A stretch of DNA of 64,000 nucleotides. It comes from Salibacteraceae bacterium. Lineage in GTDB: Bacteria; Bacteroidota; Bacteroidia; Flavobacteriales_G; Salibacteraceae. Shown here piece after piece: positions 1 through 9,968 of the stretch (within the stretch, counting starts at the first letter, position 1; each line of letters opens with the position of its first letter). A program made the position numbers and the translations under genes. The notes beneath the pieces were generated by a model. It did no database searches and had not been told where the DNA came from. It worked only from the letters and a program-made list of their open reading frames with translations. The DNA lies in the NCBI GenBank assembly GCA_018401875.1, contig JAGYJZ010000006.1, positions 62,001 through 126,000 on the forward strand, in the 5' to 3' direction.

Positions 1-1504
1 TAAATATTTGCTCAGGATTTACATTTCCACAGCATACACACTGGCTTATATCAGGGTTAATACGATGGGTGGCAGTCTTGAAATACATCACCGCATCAAC
101 GGGGTTTCCCTGATACACAGGATAACCTCCTTTGTCTAGTAGAATAAGTTTGTCAAACAATTTAAAGATTTGAGAAGAAGGCTGGTGAATGACAACGAAT
201 ACCAATTTATCTTTTAAAGCGAGTGATTTGAGTAAATCAAGTATTACTTCACTATCGCTCGAAGAAAGCCCTGAGGTAGGTTCGTCTAAGAATAAGACTC
301 CTGGTTCTCTGATTAACTCTAGAGCGATGTTCAGCCGCTTGCGTTGCCCACCGCTGATGATTTTCTCAAGAGGATTACCGACTTTTAAATCTTTTGCTTC
401 GTACAAACCCAAGTCCTTCAGCGTTTGCTCTACTTTAACCTTAATAACCTCATTTTCTTGATCGGCAAAGCACAGCTGCGCATTGAAATAGAGGTTTTGA
501 AATACAGTTAAGTCTTCCATGAGAAGATCGCTTTGTGAAACAAAACCGACAACACCCTCCAACGCTTTTGGTTTTGCGTGCAGGTCCATTCCGTTGATCG
601 CTACTTTTCCTGTACTTGGATGCGCGTTGCCATTCAAAACATTGAGCAAAGTGGATTTACCAGCACCAGAGCCACCCATTATTCCAATCAGTCGTCCCCC
701 GTTTTCAGAAAAACTCAGTTTGTGCAAACCAACCTTGCCATTCGTGAATTGGTAGGTGATTTCATCGGCAACAAAGCTCACTTTTTGTGACCTACTCTCA
801 TGCATAAACACCTTTTCTACATCACTGAAATAGATGGGTTCAATGTGTTCTCCACGAATGATTGCACCGGGTCCGAAAACATGGGCTGTTTGATCATAAA
901 ACGGTACACCGTTGATCGTTAACTCTTGATTTCCAAGATATAGAGCAAAGTGCATGTTGGCACTTCTGGCATAAGCGATGAGAATCTCTTGGTCAAGTTT
1001 CGGCTCGACAAGTGAATGGAAGTCATCGGATCCACTTTTTTCACTTTGAATACGCAGTGCAAACGCCCCTTTAAAATTTTCTGGGTAAGCTAATAGGTTC
1101 AAAACCAATTGAAAATCAGATTCAGGCACCCTGAGCGAGCTGTAAATGGTATTCAAAAACGCCAATTCTTCTTCCTTCACATGTGCGGCTACAAATACGT
1201 ATTCAATGAGCCGCACGATGACAATCATTTTTTGCTTTTGAGTTAAGGCTTCATTCAGGTCAGTGCTTATTGCTCCAATTCTATTGGATCGGGAAGTGTG
1301 TTTTTCTGTCTCAGGATTTTCGTCATCATGGTATGCTTGAATACACGAGTCATAAAACTCTAAATACTCATTGGCTTTTTTCTCGTCAAGAGTGAGTCGC
1401 AGAAATTCCTCTTCCATTTTTCTTCTAACCAATTCATCATCTTTGCTCCCTCGGCCTGCAATAGCAAATAGCTCCATTAGTAATAAAAGGATTCGCTCAC
1501 TCAT
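1..1504 (-). CDS. ABC transporter ATP-binding protein (ABCG/White-like) with N-terminal TerB-like helical region; C-terminus beyond left edge
   Basis: Minus-strand frame from ATG at 1504 (MSERILLLLMELFAIAGRG...) runs open to the edge; Walker A GGSGAGKSTLLN, signature ISGGQRKRLNIALEL, Walker B GVLFLDEPTSGLSS. Confidence 0.85.
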   Translation of the reverse strand, partial: MSERILLLLMELFAIAGRGSKDDELVRRKMEEEFLRLTLDEKKANEYLEFYDSCIQAYHDDENPETEKHTSRSNRIGAISTDLNEALTQKQKMIVIVRLIEYVFVAAHVKEEELAFLNTIYSSLRVPESDFQLVLNLLAYPENFKGAFALRIQSEKSGSDDFHSLVEPKLDQEILIAYARSANMHFALYLGNQELTINGVPFYDQTAHVFGPGAIIRGEHIEPIYFSDVEKVFMHESRSQKVSFVADEITYQFTNGKVGLHKLSFSENGGRLIGIMGGSGAGKSTLLNVLNGNAHPSTGKVAINGMDLHAKPKALEGVVGFVSQSDLLMEDLTVFQNLYFNAQLCFADQENEVIKVKVEQTLKDLGLYEAKDLKVGNPLEKIISGGQRKRLNIALELIREPGVLFLDEPTSGLSSSDSEVILDLLKSLALKDKLVFVVIHQPSSQIFKLFDKLILLDKGGYPVYQGNPVDAVMYFKTATHRINPDISQCVCCGNVNPEQIF

Positions 1505-1770
1505 AATTGACTCGATTGTAGGTTGTAAGTTTCAGGTTGCAATCTAATAAATCTGCTCGTATCAAAGCGTTGTCTGCATTCTACAATCTGATATTTGACG
1601 GGCGAGTAGTTTAGTCAATGTAATCGTCAAACGAATTTAGAATTGAATGTTTGAATATGTTTGCACTATGAGCAGTTGGTTATTGGATTGTTAACTCAAA
1701 CGCACGCATTTTAAAAATACAATGGAAAATTAGTGAACGAAAAAATTCGCTTTAAGAAATAGTTGATGGA

Positions 1771-2355
1771 ATGGATTTCGAGAAAATAAAAACAGTTATA
1801 CTTCACAAGCTTGCCAACGAACTTAACCCCTCGTTGCACTATCATAATGTGCAGCATACCATTGATATTCTCGATCAATGCAATGAATTTGCTGAAAATA
1901 TGAAGGTTGGTAAAGAGGATTTCCTTTTACTACAAACGGCAGCCTTACTGCATGACGTTGGCTATATATGGGGACGAACAAGTCACGAGGAAAGGAGTGT
2001 GGATTATGCTAAAAAAGTGCTCCCGGATTGGCAATACTCCGCTGAACAAATTGACAAGATTTGTAATATGATTCTCGCCACACGAATACCTCAATCAGCC
2101 AATACAATGCTTGAGCAAATTCTTTGTGACTCGGATTTAAGCTATTTAGGTACTAATTCTTTTGAGACTCGCGGGAATGATCTTTTCTTTGAGCTCGAGG
2201 AAGCCGGTGTAGTATCCTCCAAAAAAGAATGGGACAAAATGCAAGTCTCATTTCTCAAATCGCATACCTATTACACATCCATTGCTAAGCATCAGTTCAG
2301 CAAAGTAAAACAGGAAAACTTAGACCGATTAATTCAATCGATGAATCAGGTTTAG
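1771..2355 (+). CDS. HD-domain phosphohydrolase
   Basis: H..HN..HT...., ALLHDVGY, ...LCDSDLSYLG motifs of the HD superfamily. Confidence 0.8.
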   Translation: MDFEKIKTVILHKLANELNPSLHYHNVQHTIDILDQCNEFAENMKVGKEDFLLLQTAALLHDVGYIWGRTSHEERSVDYAKKVLPDWQYSAEQIDKICNMILATRIPQSANTMLEQILCDSDLSYLGTNSFETRGNDLFFELEEAGVVSSKKEWDKMQVSFLKSHTYYTSIAKHQFSKVKQENLDRLIQSMNQV

Positions 2356-2369
2356 CGTTGTTATCTGCA

Positions 2370-2936
2370 ATGCCTAATGAGATGAGTCTCGAGTTTTCAA
2401 AACAGCATCAATACTTATTTGTCATCATTCCTTCGCCAGAAGTGCGCGATCAAATCGTTGCATTTAAACAGGAGTTGCTTCATCATCTAGGTGATTATTC
2501 TAGCCTGCACTCAGAGCCGCACATTACCCTCGGAACGATCAGTCTTAATCAGGTAAAAGAGGATGAGTTATTAGAACGTATTCGCTTCGTATGCGCACAG
2601 TCCAAACCCTTTGTTGTAAACCTGAGTGGCTTTGGAAAATTTAAGCCACACACGGTATATGCGCGATTGGCAAATTCCGATGACGTGCGCAAACTCATGT
2701 CTGCTTGCCAGAATGCAGTGCAAGGATTGCCAAGTAAAAAAGGTTGGCAACCAAAAGTCAAGAATCCACACTTGACCATTGGACGCGAATTGGGAACTCG
2801 GTATAATCGGGCGAAAGAAATCTTTTTGGAACGATCTTTCGATGCCTCGTTTGAAGTAAATCACCTTCGCGTGATGCGCAGAGAATTAGAAGGACACTAT
2901 CAGGTCATGCTAGAAATTCCGTTTCGGTTAAATTGA
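2370..2936 (+). CDS. 2'-5' RNA ligase family protein (2H phosphoesterase)
   Basis: Two H-x-T-hydrophobic motifs (EPHITLG, NPHLTIGR) spaced as in the 2H superfamily; ATG at 2370 preferred over TTG at 2358. Confidence 0.8.
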   Translation: MPNEMSLEFSKQHQYLFVIIPSPEVRDQIVAFKQELLHHLGDYSSLHSEPHITLGTISLNQVKEDELLERIRFVCAQSKPFVVNLSGFGKFKPHTVYARLANSDDVRKLMSACQNAVQGLPSKKGWQPKVKNPHLTIGRELGTRYNRAKEIFLERSFDASFEVNHLRVMRRELEGHYQVMLEIPFRLN

Positions 2937-3187
2937 GGTTGTGTTTTTTTTGTTTCATCATCTCGGTGAATTATTAGACACAATTTGTTGATGTTGATTT
3001 ATTTTTTCCTGTTAAAGATTTTTTTCATTTCGATATAAAATGAGTGTTTATATAGGCTTACTGAGGTAATTTATACGTTTTTTGAAAGAATAAACAATTA
3101 TTTGTGTGATTTAAACCAACCTTTCTTGAACTAGGACACGTCTATGGTGTTTAAAAAAAAACTCAAAACGCTACAAAAACTATTATT

Positions 3188-4744
3188 ATGAAAAAGAATT
3201 CTATTCTTAAAAAAGTAATTTCCCTCTTTGCGATGGGAGTGCTTACGATCAGTGGATCAATTTCGCTGGCTCAAACAAATGTTTACGATGATATCATCGC
3301 AACAAGTCCAAATCACACTTCGTTGAAAGCCGCACTAGACCAAGAAGGGTTGGACGTGGTATTGCAAGATACAAACGGAACTTTTACGGTGTTTGCTCCA
3401 ACCAACGATGCGTTCGATGACTTGGCAACAGCGCTAGGAACAAACATTGCTGGATTATTGGCATTACCTAATTTAAGTGACATTCTTACCTATCATGTTT
3501 TGGGTGTAACTGCTCCGTCATCATCATTATCAAACGGTGATATCGTAACTCCAGTTTTCGCTGGTAACACGGTGAAATTGACGGTTACGGGTGGCGGAGA
3601 CGTATTCGCCAATCAAGCGTTGGTTGAAACCCCAGACTTGACTGCTGACAATGGTGTTGTTCATTCTACAGCCGCTGTTTTGTTGCCAAACGAAACAGTG
3701 GTAGACGTAGCTCTTGACAATGGTTTCTCCACCCTTGCCAATGCAGTGATTGCAGCAGAATTGCTTCCCGCTTTAACTGATCCTTTCGCTACTTTAACTG
3801 TATTTGCTCCAACGAATGAGGCGTTTGACGATTTGATCGAAGAGTTGGGAATAGATTTAACATTCCTTCTTGGTCTTCCAAATTTAGCTGATGTGTTAAC
3901 GTATCATGTTTTAGGAACTGAAGTTGATGCCGCTGCTATTTCAAATGGTGATGTGGTTTCTCCATTGAGCGTGACGAATACATTGAAATTAACAAAAACG
4001 TCCATGGGAGATGTTTACGTAAATCAAGCTCAAGTAACGTCAGCTGATATAGCCACTGATAATGGTATTGTTCACGTGCTTGATGCAGTGTTGTACCCAA
4101 ACGAAACTGTGGTTGATGTTGCTTTGGATAACGGATTTAGTTCTTTAACAACGGCAGTCATTACTGCTGAGTTATTGCCTGCTTTAACTGATCCTTTCGC
4201 TGAGCTTACGGTGTTCGCTCCAACAAACGAAGCGTTTGATGATTTGGCTGCAGCGCTTTCAACAGATATCGCTGGCTTATTGGCATTGGAGAATCTTTCT
4301 GACATTCTTCTGTACCACGTAGTTTCAGGAATAGTATTGTCAACAGAGTTAACTGCTGGACCAGTAGCAACGCTTAACGGAGCTTCTGTAAATGTTGATT
4401 TGACGAACGGTGTTATGATCAATGATGCTACGGTTACTCTGGCAGATGTTACTTCCGATAATGGAGTGGTTCATGTTATCGATAAAGTGTTGGTTCCTGC
4501 TCCACTTGGAACTTCAGAAATCACTTCTTCTTTGATCAGTGTGTTCCCAAATCCAGCGGTCGATCAATTGATGGTTAGCAATGCCATGGACGCAACATTC
4601 CAAATTATAGATTTGAAAGGTTCAGTCGTAAAATCAGGAGTTGCGAACAACATCATTGATTTATCGTCTCTCACTCCTGGTGTGTACATGTTAAATCTTG
4701 TTTCAGAATTAGGAATGAGCACTCACCGAATTGTAAAACAATAA
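3188..4744 (+). CDS. Secreted protein with three fasciclin (FAS1) domains and T9SS C-terminal sorting domain
   Basis: Signal peptide, repeated TVFAPTNxAFDDL and YHVLG blocks, C-terminal VFPNPAVDQLMV...LTPGVYMLNLVSE. Confidence 0.93.
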   Translation: MKKNSILKKVISLFAMGVLTISGSISLAQTNVYDDIIATSPNHTSLKAALDQEGLDVVLQDTNGTFTVFAPTNDAFDDLATALGTNIAGLLALPNLSDILTYHVLGVTAPSSSLSNGDIVTPVFAGNTVKLTVTGGGDVFANQALVETPDLTADNGVVHSTAAVLLPNETVVDVALDNGFSTLANAVIAAELLPALTDPFATLTVFAPTNEAFDDLIEELGIDLTFLLGLPNLADVLTYHVLGTEVDAAAISNGDVVSPLSVTNTLKLTKTSMGDVYVNQAQVTSADIATDNGIVHVLDAVLYPNETVVDVALDNGFSSLTTAVITAELLPALTDPFAELTVFAPTNEAFDDLAAALSTDIAGLLALENLSDILLYHVVSGIVLSTELTAGPVATLNGASVNVDLTNGVMINDATVTLADVTSDNGVVHVIDKVLVPAPLGTSEITSSLISVFPNPAVDQLMVSNAMDATFQIIDLKGSVVKSGVANNIIDLSSLTPGVYMLNLVSELGMSTHRIVKQ

Positions 4745-4778
4745 CTTTGGGTTAGGTAATTATAGGTTTAGGTAGATT

Positions 4779-4803
4779 AAGCCCCGCAACAGCGGGGCTT
4801 TTC
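4779..4803 (+). terminator. Rho-independent terminator
   Basis: aagccccgc-aaca-gcggggctttt hairpin plus T-run just after the FAS1 gene. Confidence 0.85.
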
Positions 4804-4899
4804 CATTTACTACTTTTTGATTGTGTTCAGACGCAAAAATGGCAAGTGTTAATTTTCCTCGGAAATACCCAAAGGCCATTGATCTAATAGATGGAGGAA

Positions 4900-6270
4900 T
4901 CAACCAAGCTCGTTCTTGACACCATTCTCAGCAACTTGACTGTCAACGTGAAGCACATCTTGGATCTTCAATTTTAACGAGTGGCTTGCCATGGGTTCAC
5001 CGTGATTGATGAATATTTTCTTCGTGGTTTTATCAAATTGTCCGAGCCACTTTAAAAGATCGTTTTGATCGGCATGGGCGGATAAACCAGCCGTTTGGAT
5101 AATTTCCGCCCGCACACGATGCCATTGTCCAAAAAACTTCACCTCATGCACGCCTTCTTGCATTTGCCTTCCTCTTGTTCCCGCGGCTTGAAAGCCCGCC
5201 AATAGAACGGTTGACTCTGGATTTCCAATGTGCTTGGCTAGATAATGCAACACTCTGCCACCGGTGACCATTCCACTTCCCGCCAACACGATTTTAGGAC
5301 TGTCAGAATTCAGCACCGACTTCGATTGTTGAATATCCCTCACAACAATGATGTTTTGACACATTTCTTTGCATCGTTTTTCACCAAGGGTATGCCAGCC
5401 GGGGTGTTTCAAGAAAACTTCGGTGGCGTTGGCTCCCATCGGACTATCCAGAAATATGGGGATATCAGGAATGCTTTCTTGAAATTTTAATTGCGTGAGG
5501 ATGTAAATAATTTCTTGCGCGCGCTCTACCGCAAACGTGGGAATGATGAGTATTCCATTTTTTTGATCGGCCCTAAGAACTGCGGATTTCAGCTCATCAA
5601 TGGCTTTTATTTGAGGATGAAGCCTGTCGCCATAGATCGATTCTGTAACAATGTAATCTGCCCGTTTAAGGTGTTTTGGTGGCGTCAAGAGCAGAGGCTC
5701 AAAGGTGCCTAGATCGCCCGAAAACACAATTGTTTTATCGCCAAACACCATTTCAACGATGGCCGAGCCCAGTATGTGTCCGGCATTGTGAAGCTGAAAT
5801 TTGAGGTCAGTATCCAATAGCACCCATTCACTGTATTCATGTTCTACTAAAAGTGGAAGTGTTTGCTTCACATGATCGAGTGTGTATAGAGGTTTGGCTT
5901 CTTCGTGTGAGGTGTATCCATAGCGATTTGCGCGATTGGCCTCTTCTTCTTGAATCTTGGCGCTGTCTTCGAGGATAATTTTCGTGAGGTCAGCGGTTGG
6001 TGGGGTGCAATGAATTGGTCCGTTAAATCCTTCGCGCACCAATTTGGGTAAATATCCACAATGATCGAGGTGCGCGTGGGTTAAAATTACAGCATCAACG
6101 GTGCTTGGTTTAACAGGGAATTCAGCCCAATTCTGAACCCTCAAATTTTTAAGTCCTTGAAAAAGTCCGCAATCGATAAGGACTCTTTTTCCTCCAAATT
6201 CTAGTAAAGTTTTTGATCCAGTAACAGTGCCAGCGGCCCCTAAAAAAGTTATTGACGCGTTTGATTTCAT
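4900..6270 (-). CDS. MBL-fold / beta-CASP RNA metallo-hydrolase
   Basis: LTHAHLDHCGYLP, GHILGSA, FSGDLG, SGMVTGGR, GLSAHADQ, NHGEP motifs. Confidence 0.92.
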   Translation of the reverse strand: MKSNASITFLGAAGTVTGSKTLLEFGGKRVLIDCGLFQGLKNLRVQNWAEFPVKPSTVDAVILTHAHLDHCGYLPKLVREGFNGPIHCTPPTADLTKIILEDSAKIQEEEANRANRYGYTSHEEAKPLYTLDHVKQTLPLLVEHEYSEWVLLDTDLKFQLHNAGHILGSAIVEMVFGDKTIVFSGDLGTFEPLLLTPPKHLKRADYIVTESIYGDRLHPQIKAIDELKSAVLRADQKNGILIIPTFAVERAQEIIYILTQLKFQESIPDIPIFLDSPMGANATEVFLKHPGWHTLGEKRCKEMCQNIIVVRDIQQSKSVLNSDSPKIVLAGSGMVTGGRVLHYLAKHIGNPESTVLLAGFQAAGTRGRQMQEGVHEVKFFGQWHRVRAEIIQTAGLSAHADQNDLLKWLGQFDKTTKKIFINHGEPMASHSLKLKIQDVLHVDSQVAENGVKNELG

Positions 6271-6407
6271 GTGTTAAAGGTGCAATTCAGTTGTGAATTC
6301 AAACATGAGCTAAATCATGCATCGATGAATTAAAGAAACGTTATAGAATGATTTCTAATAACGTCACCCAACCGAACAAAAGCTTTACGATAAAATTTTC
6401 TAGCGCT

Positions 6408-7031
6408 CTAAAAATGAAACGCTGCGTGAAATGAGCTAATGGGAGCAACGTGCGTATTGATGCCTGTGACGGTGGTCTTGTTCCTTACTTGTGCACCCGT
6501 CCATGGGTCAAAAAAAGTGTATTCATTTTCTGAGCTGCGATACGTCACATCAAATCGAACGTCCATAAATAGTGAAAGCTTTGGACTGATCCAAAACTCC
6601 AAACCAACGTTTGGACTTAATCCTCCCATTGCTGCGACTGTAGCTTGACTGTCAAATCCTGAATCATAGGATTGATTGAAGTAACCTCCCATAAGGTCTA
6701 CGCCTAAAATGGGCATAAAGCGTCCCAATAACACATGGTATTGATAACCTATCCTAAGCGAAGTGGAAGCTTCATTTTCACTGAAGTTGGCATCGCTCGT
6801 TGATGAAACTGTTCCTCCAGTGATCACGCGAATCGCGCCATCTTTGATGAATCGTTTGTAGCCAATACTCGGCATTGAAGAAAAGTTTTGTGAAAGTTCG
6901 CCACCGCCCAACAAGCCAAAACTCAATTCGTTTTTGTGAATTCTGTATGGGCTTTCTTGCCCTTCTTGTGCATGAAGTGATGCAGTGGTGATCATTAAAA
7001 ACGAGACTGCTAGGGCGAATTTGATTTTCAT
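6408..7031 (-). CDS. Outer-membrane beta-barrel-like protein
   Basis: Signal peptide, alternating amphipathic strands, terminal aromatic AAFHF. Confidence 0.6.
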   Translation of the reverse strand: MKIKFALAVSFLMITTASLHAQEGQESPYRIHKNELSFGLLGGGELSQNFSSMPSIGYKRFIKDGAIRVITGGTVSSTSDANFSENEASTSLRIGYQYHVLLGRFMPILGVDLMGGYFNQSYDSGFDSQATVAAMGGLSPNVGLEFWISPKLSLFMDVRFDVTYRSSENEYTFFDPWTGAQVRNKTTVTGINTHVAPISSFHAAFHF

Positions 7032-7098
7032 TGTGTGGTGGTTTTTCTAGAGTAAGACGAAGAATCAGCAGAAAAGAAAGGCCGCTCTATGAATTGAA

Positions 7099-7557
7099 TT
7101 AAGGCTTGATTTTGAGCTTATTTATCGCTTTCACTGGTCCGGGGCACTTCTGCTGATGACATACCAAACAGTTTTGCAGCATAATGTTGAATGCTTCAGC
7201 TTGATTTTCTGACGTTTGTTCAAACAGGGCATAATTATCTAAAAACGCACCCGCCATTGCTTGGTACGTGTCGTCAATCTTTTCTGGTTCGGTAGCATGC
7301 GCAGTTTGAATGCGCTCGAATTCCTCTAAAAAGTCTGTTTTTACAATTTGTCCTCGGTCGATGGAGTCTTTCACGAGTTTCATTTCGTCATACATTTTTC
7401 GCATCAAAAGAGCCAATTCGCTGCGCTCAACACCATTAATTACGGTCATGCCGTTTTCTGTACTTTCGGTATTGTTAGCTGTTGATCCCTCGTCAACGGC
7501 CTCGTTACACGACCAAATCAAGGCCACAATGATCAAACAGAAGAGTGATTTTTTCAT
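7099..7557 (-). CDS. Lipoprotein with CxxCH heme-binding-like motif
   Basis: Lipobox-like LIWSC and C-terminal NCLVCHQQKCPGP. Confidence 0.6.
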   Translation of the reverse strand: MKKSLFCLIIVALIWSCNEAVDEGSTANNTESTENGMTVINGVERSELALLMRKMYDEMKLVKDSIDRGQIVKTDFLEEFERIQTAHATEPEKIDDTYQAMAGAFLDNYALFEQTSENQAEAFNIMLQNCLVCHQQKCPGPVKAINKLKIKP

Positions 7558-7569
7558 TGTTTACTGGAA

Positions 7570-8055
7570 TTAATAATCACCCTTTTTCCACCACTTTGTA
7601 GTAACCACCTTACCGCCTTTAACAGCAAAAATAAGGTAGTCTTTTTTTCTCCACAGGTAAACCACGAAGTATTCTCCTGCTGGCAGTTTGTATGCAGGAG
7701 GAAGCGATTTTCCTGATGGCTTTCCGTCTCTTCCGATGGTTACTTTTTGGTTCTCATAGTCTGCTAAAGAACCTCTATAGTATGGCTCACCCATGTTTTG
7801 GAGCACAATTTCTGTAGTCGCTTTTGCCTCTAAAAGTTGTGCGCTCAATTTTTTCATCAGCTTCTCAAAATCGCTACCGGTGGTGTCGCAATATGGATTT
7901 TGGTAAGAAAGCAAGCGTTTGTATTCAGCACTTACTTCTTCCATGTTTGCGTTTTCTATTGATTCTAATGTGCTTGAGCATGCGCCTTGTGCCTGCAAGT
8001 CTTGTACTTGAGCTACAGCAAACAATGCCACGATTGCTAGGATGTATAATTTCAT
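7570..8055 (-). CDS. Secreted hypothetical protein
   Basis: Signal peptide MKLYILAIVALFAVAQVQDLQAQ; no recognised domain. Confidence 0.6.
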   Translation of the reverse strand: MKLYILAIVALFAVAQVQDLQAQGACSSTLESIENANMEEVSAEYKRLLSYQNPYCDTTGSDFEKLMKKLSAQLLEAKATTEIVLQNMGEPYYRGSLADYENQKVTIGRDGKPSGKSLPPAYKLPAGEYFVVYLWRKKDYLIFAVKGGKVVTTKWWKKGDY

Positions 8056-8102
8056 AGTGATAATTTAATTGAAAGTACAATATTAAAACACGCAGGCTTT
8101 CC

Positions 8103-8657
8103 TTAAAGCCCAACATTCACACCTACGTTGATCGTTGGGTTTCGATAGGGCGAGTAGGTGCGTCTCAATACTTCATATAAGGCCATAATGCCTAAACTCA
8201 CTTTGTCTGATACAGGATACATGTATCCACCGCCAATGAAGAGGTTTGGAATATTAACGCGCGTGCCAGAATAATCGAAATTGCCGTTTAAAATCTGATA
8301 TTCCGTATGCCCAAACAAGTGATCGGTGAAGAAATATCGTCCAAATCCAGAGTATCCATACACGTGCGACTCGAAACCTGCACCGCTGTTGTCTTTGAAA
8401 TATTGGTATTGAACCTGTGTGCCTATTGATAAACGTTCTGTGACTTTAAAACCGACAAGTGGTGCTAAATTTATGAATGTAAACGTTCCAAATTGGGCGC
8501 CCACATTTCCTCCGACATAGAATTTTTCTTTCCAATTTACTCTCGGCTCAACATCGTAAGTCTCTAAACCTTGAGCAAATGAAAACTGGCTAAGGCTCAC
8601 GAGGGCGATGAATGCATACAATTGAAGACGAATAATGAGTTTGATAATCCTAGTCAT
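8103..8657 (-). CDS. Outer-membrane beta-barrel protein
   Basis: Signal peptide and amphipathic beta-strand pattern (YVGGNVGAQFGTFTFINLAPLVGFKV). Confidence 0.6.
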   Translation of the reverse strand: MTRIIKLIIRLQLYAFIALVSLSQFSFAQGLETYDVEPRVNWKEKFYVGGNVGAQFGTFTFINLAPLVGFKVTERLSIGTQVQYQYFKDNSGAGFESHVYGYSGFGRYFFTDHLFGHTEYQILNGNFDYSGTRVNIPNLFIGGGYMYPVSDKVSLGIMALYEVLRRTYSPYRNPTINVGVNVGL

Positions 8658-8689
8658 ATAAGTGCGAAGTTAAAAGGAAGTATGTGAAA

Positions 8690-9838
8690 TTATTTCACTT
8701 GCTCCCACCATTTTTCAGACGATAGAGGAGTGCCCAACGTAAAGCGTTCGCCAATTTTAGGCGTAAAAATGGGCATATTAAGTTCTTCTGCTTTTATGGA
8801 AAGGCGCTCGACAGGTTCTTTCCAGGGATGCAACGCCAGTTCAAACATCGCCCAATGAATGGGCATCATCATTTTTGCGTTCAAATCAACCGCAGCCTGG
8901 GCTGATTCTTCAGGTAGCATATGAATTTCTTGCCAGAGTGTATTGTATTGACCGCACTCAACCATCGCCAAATCAAAGGGTCCATACTTTTCTCCGATTT
9001 TCTTAAACCCTAAGAAATAACCTGAATCTCCGCTGAAAAATAGGTTGTGCTTTTTCCCTTTGATTACCCACGAAGACCATAGTGTGCTGCCTCTGTCGCT
9101 GATACCACGACCAGAAAAGTGCTGTGATGGGGTGCATGCCAGCGTTATGCCTTCAAAATTCGTTTCTTGCCACCAGTCTAATTCGTGAATATTTTCTTCT
9201 TCAATTCCCCAATGTTGCAAGTGGCTTCCAAGTCCAAGTGGAACATAGTATGCCGACACTTTGTCTTTGATTGACATGATCGTAGGGTAGTCGAGATGAT
9301 CATAATGATCGTGGGAAAAAACCACGGCATCGATTTTTGGCAAATCTTCAAGGGCGATGGGAAGATCATTTGAAAATCGATTGACTTGAAATGTGAAAGG
9401 GGCAGCGGCTGGCCCGAACATAGGATCGAGCAATATTATTTTACCATCCATTTCGAGTAAAAATGCGCTGTGGCCAAACCATGTTAGCGCAGTAATCGTA
9501 TCGGGTGAAGACGCGATAATGCCTGTATCAGGATGTAGGATTGGCATCGATTCAGGGCGTTTTCCATCCACGGTTTTCATGTATGCCTTCATGATTTGGA
9601 TGAACTTTGAAAAATTCATCACCATTTCTATGTCACCGGGATTCCTAAAATTAGAGCCATTGTGCTGGGGTGAAAGCTTTACTTCATCGAAATGATTACC
9701 CGTTGGCTTTTTGCCGAATTGAGGCTGTTGCAGTATAAAGAACCCTGCAATTGCCAAGAGCAAAACAACGGCAGCGAGAATGATTAGCGCCAATTTTAAG
9801 ACGTGCATGCTTTGATTTTGAGGCCAAAGAAATGACAA
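8690..9838 (-). CDS. MBL-fold metallo-hydrolase (UlaG/NAPE-PLD-like), membrane-anchored
   Basis: N-terminal TM segment; TWFGHSAFLLEMDGKIILLDPMF, FSHDHYDHLDY, FFSGDSGYFLGFKKIGEKYGPFD, MPIHWAMF. Confidence 0.88.
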   Translation of the reverse strand: MSFLWPQNQSMHVLKLALIILAAVVLLLAIAGFFILQQPQFGKKPTGNHFDEVKLSPQHNGSNFRNPGDIEMVMNFSKFIQIMKAYMKTVDGKRPESMPILHPDTGIIASSPDTITALTWFGHSAFLLEMDGKIILLDPMFGPAAAPFTFQVNRFSNDLPIALEDLPKIDAVVFSHDHYDHLDYPTIMSIKDKVSAYYVPLGLGSHLQHWGIEEENIHELDWWQETNFEGITLACTPSQHFSGRGISDRGSTLWSSWVIKGKKHNLFFSGDSGYFLGFKKIGEKYGPFDLAMVECGQYNTLWQEIHMLPEESAQAAVDLNAKMMMPIHWAMFELALHPWKEPVERLSIKAEELNMPIFTPKIGERFTLGTPLSSEKWWEQVK

Positions 9839-9968
9839 TGTTTCATGGTTCGAAAGGAATCGTGTTGACTGGTAAGAAAAACGTACAAACGGAATAATTT
9901 CTCGGGTGTTATCTCACCATCAATTTGCTGTTGTACACCGAATTATCTGAGGTTGCAGTGATGATAGT

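Noticed and set aside
189-790. Plus-strand ORFs 189-461, 519-755 and 578-790
   Set aside because: Antisense shadows of the minus-strand ABC ATPase, whose Walker and signature motifs are clear.
1500-1600. Low-complexity text such as ttgtaggttgtaagtttcaggttg
   Set aside because: Only loosely repetitive, without a second copy in the window.
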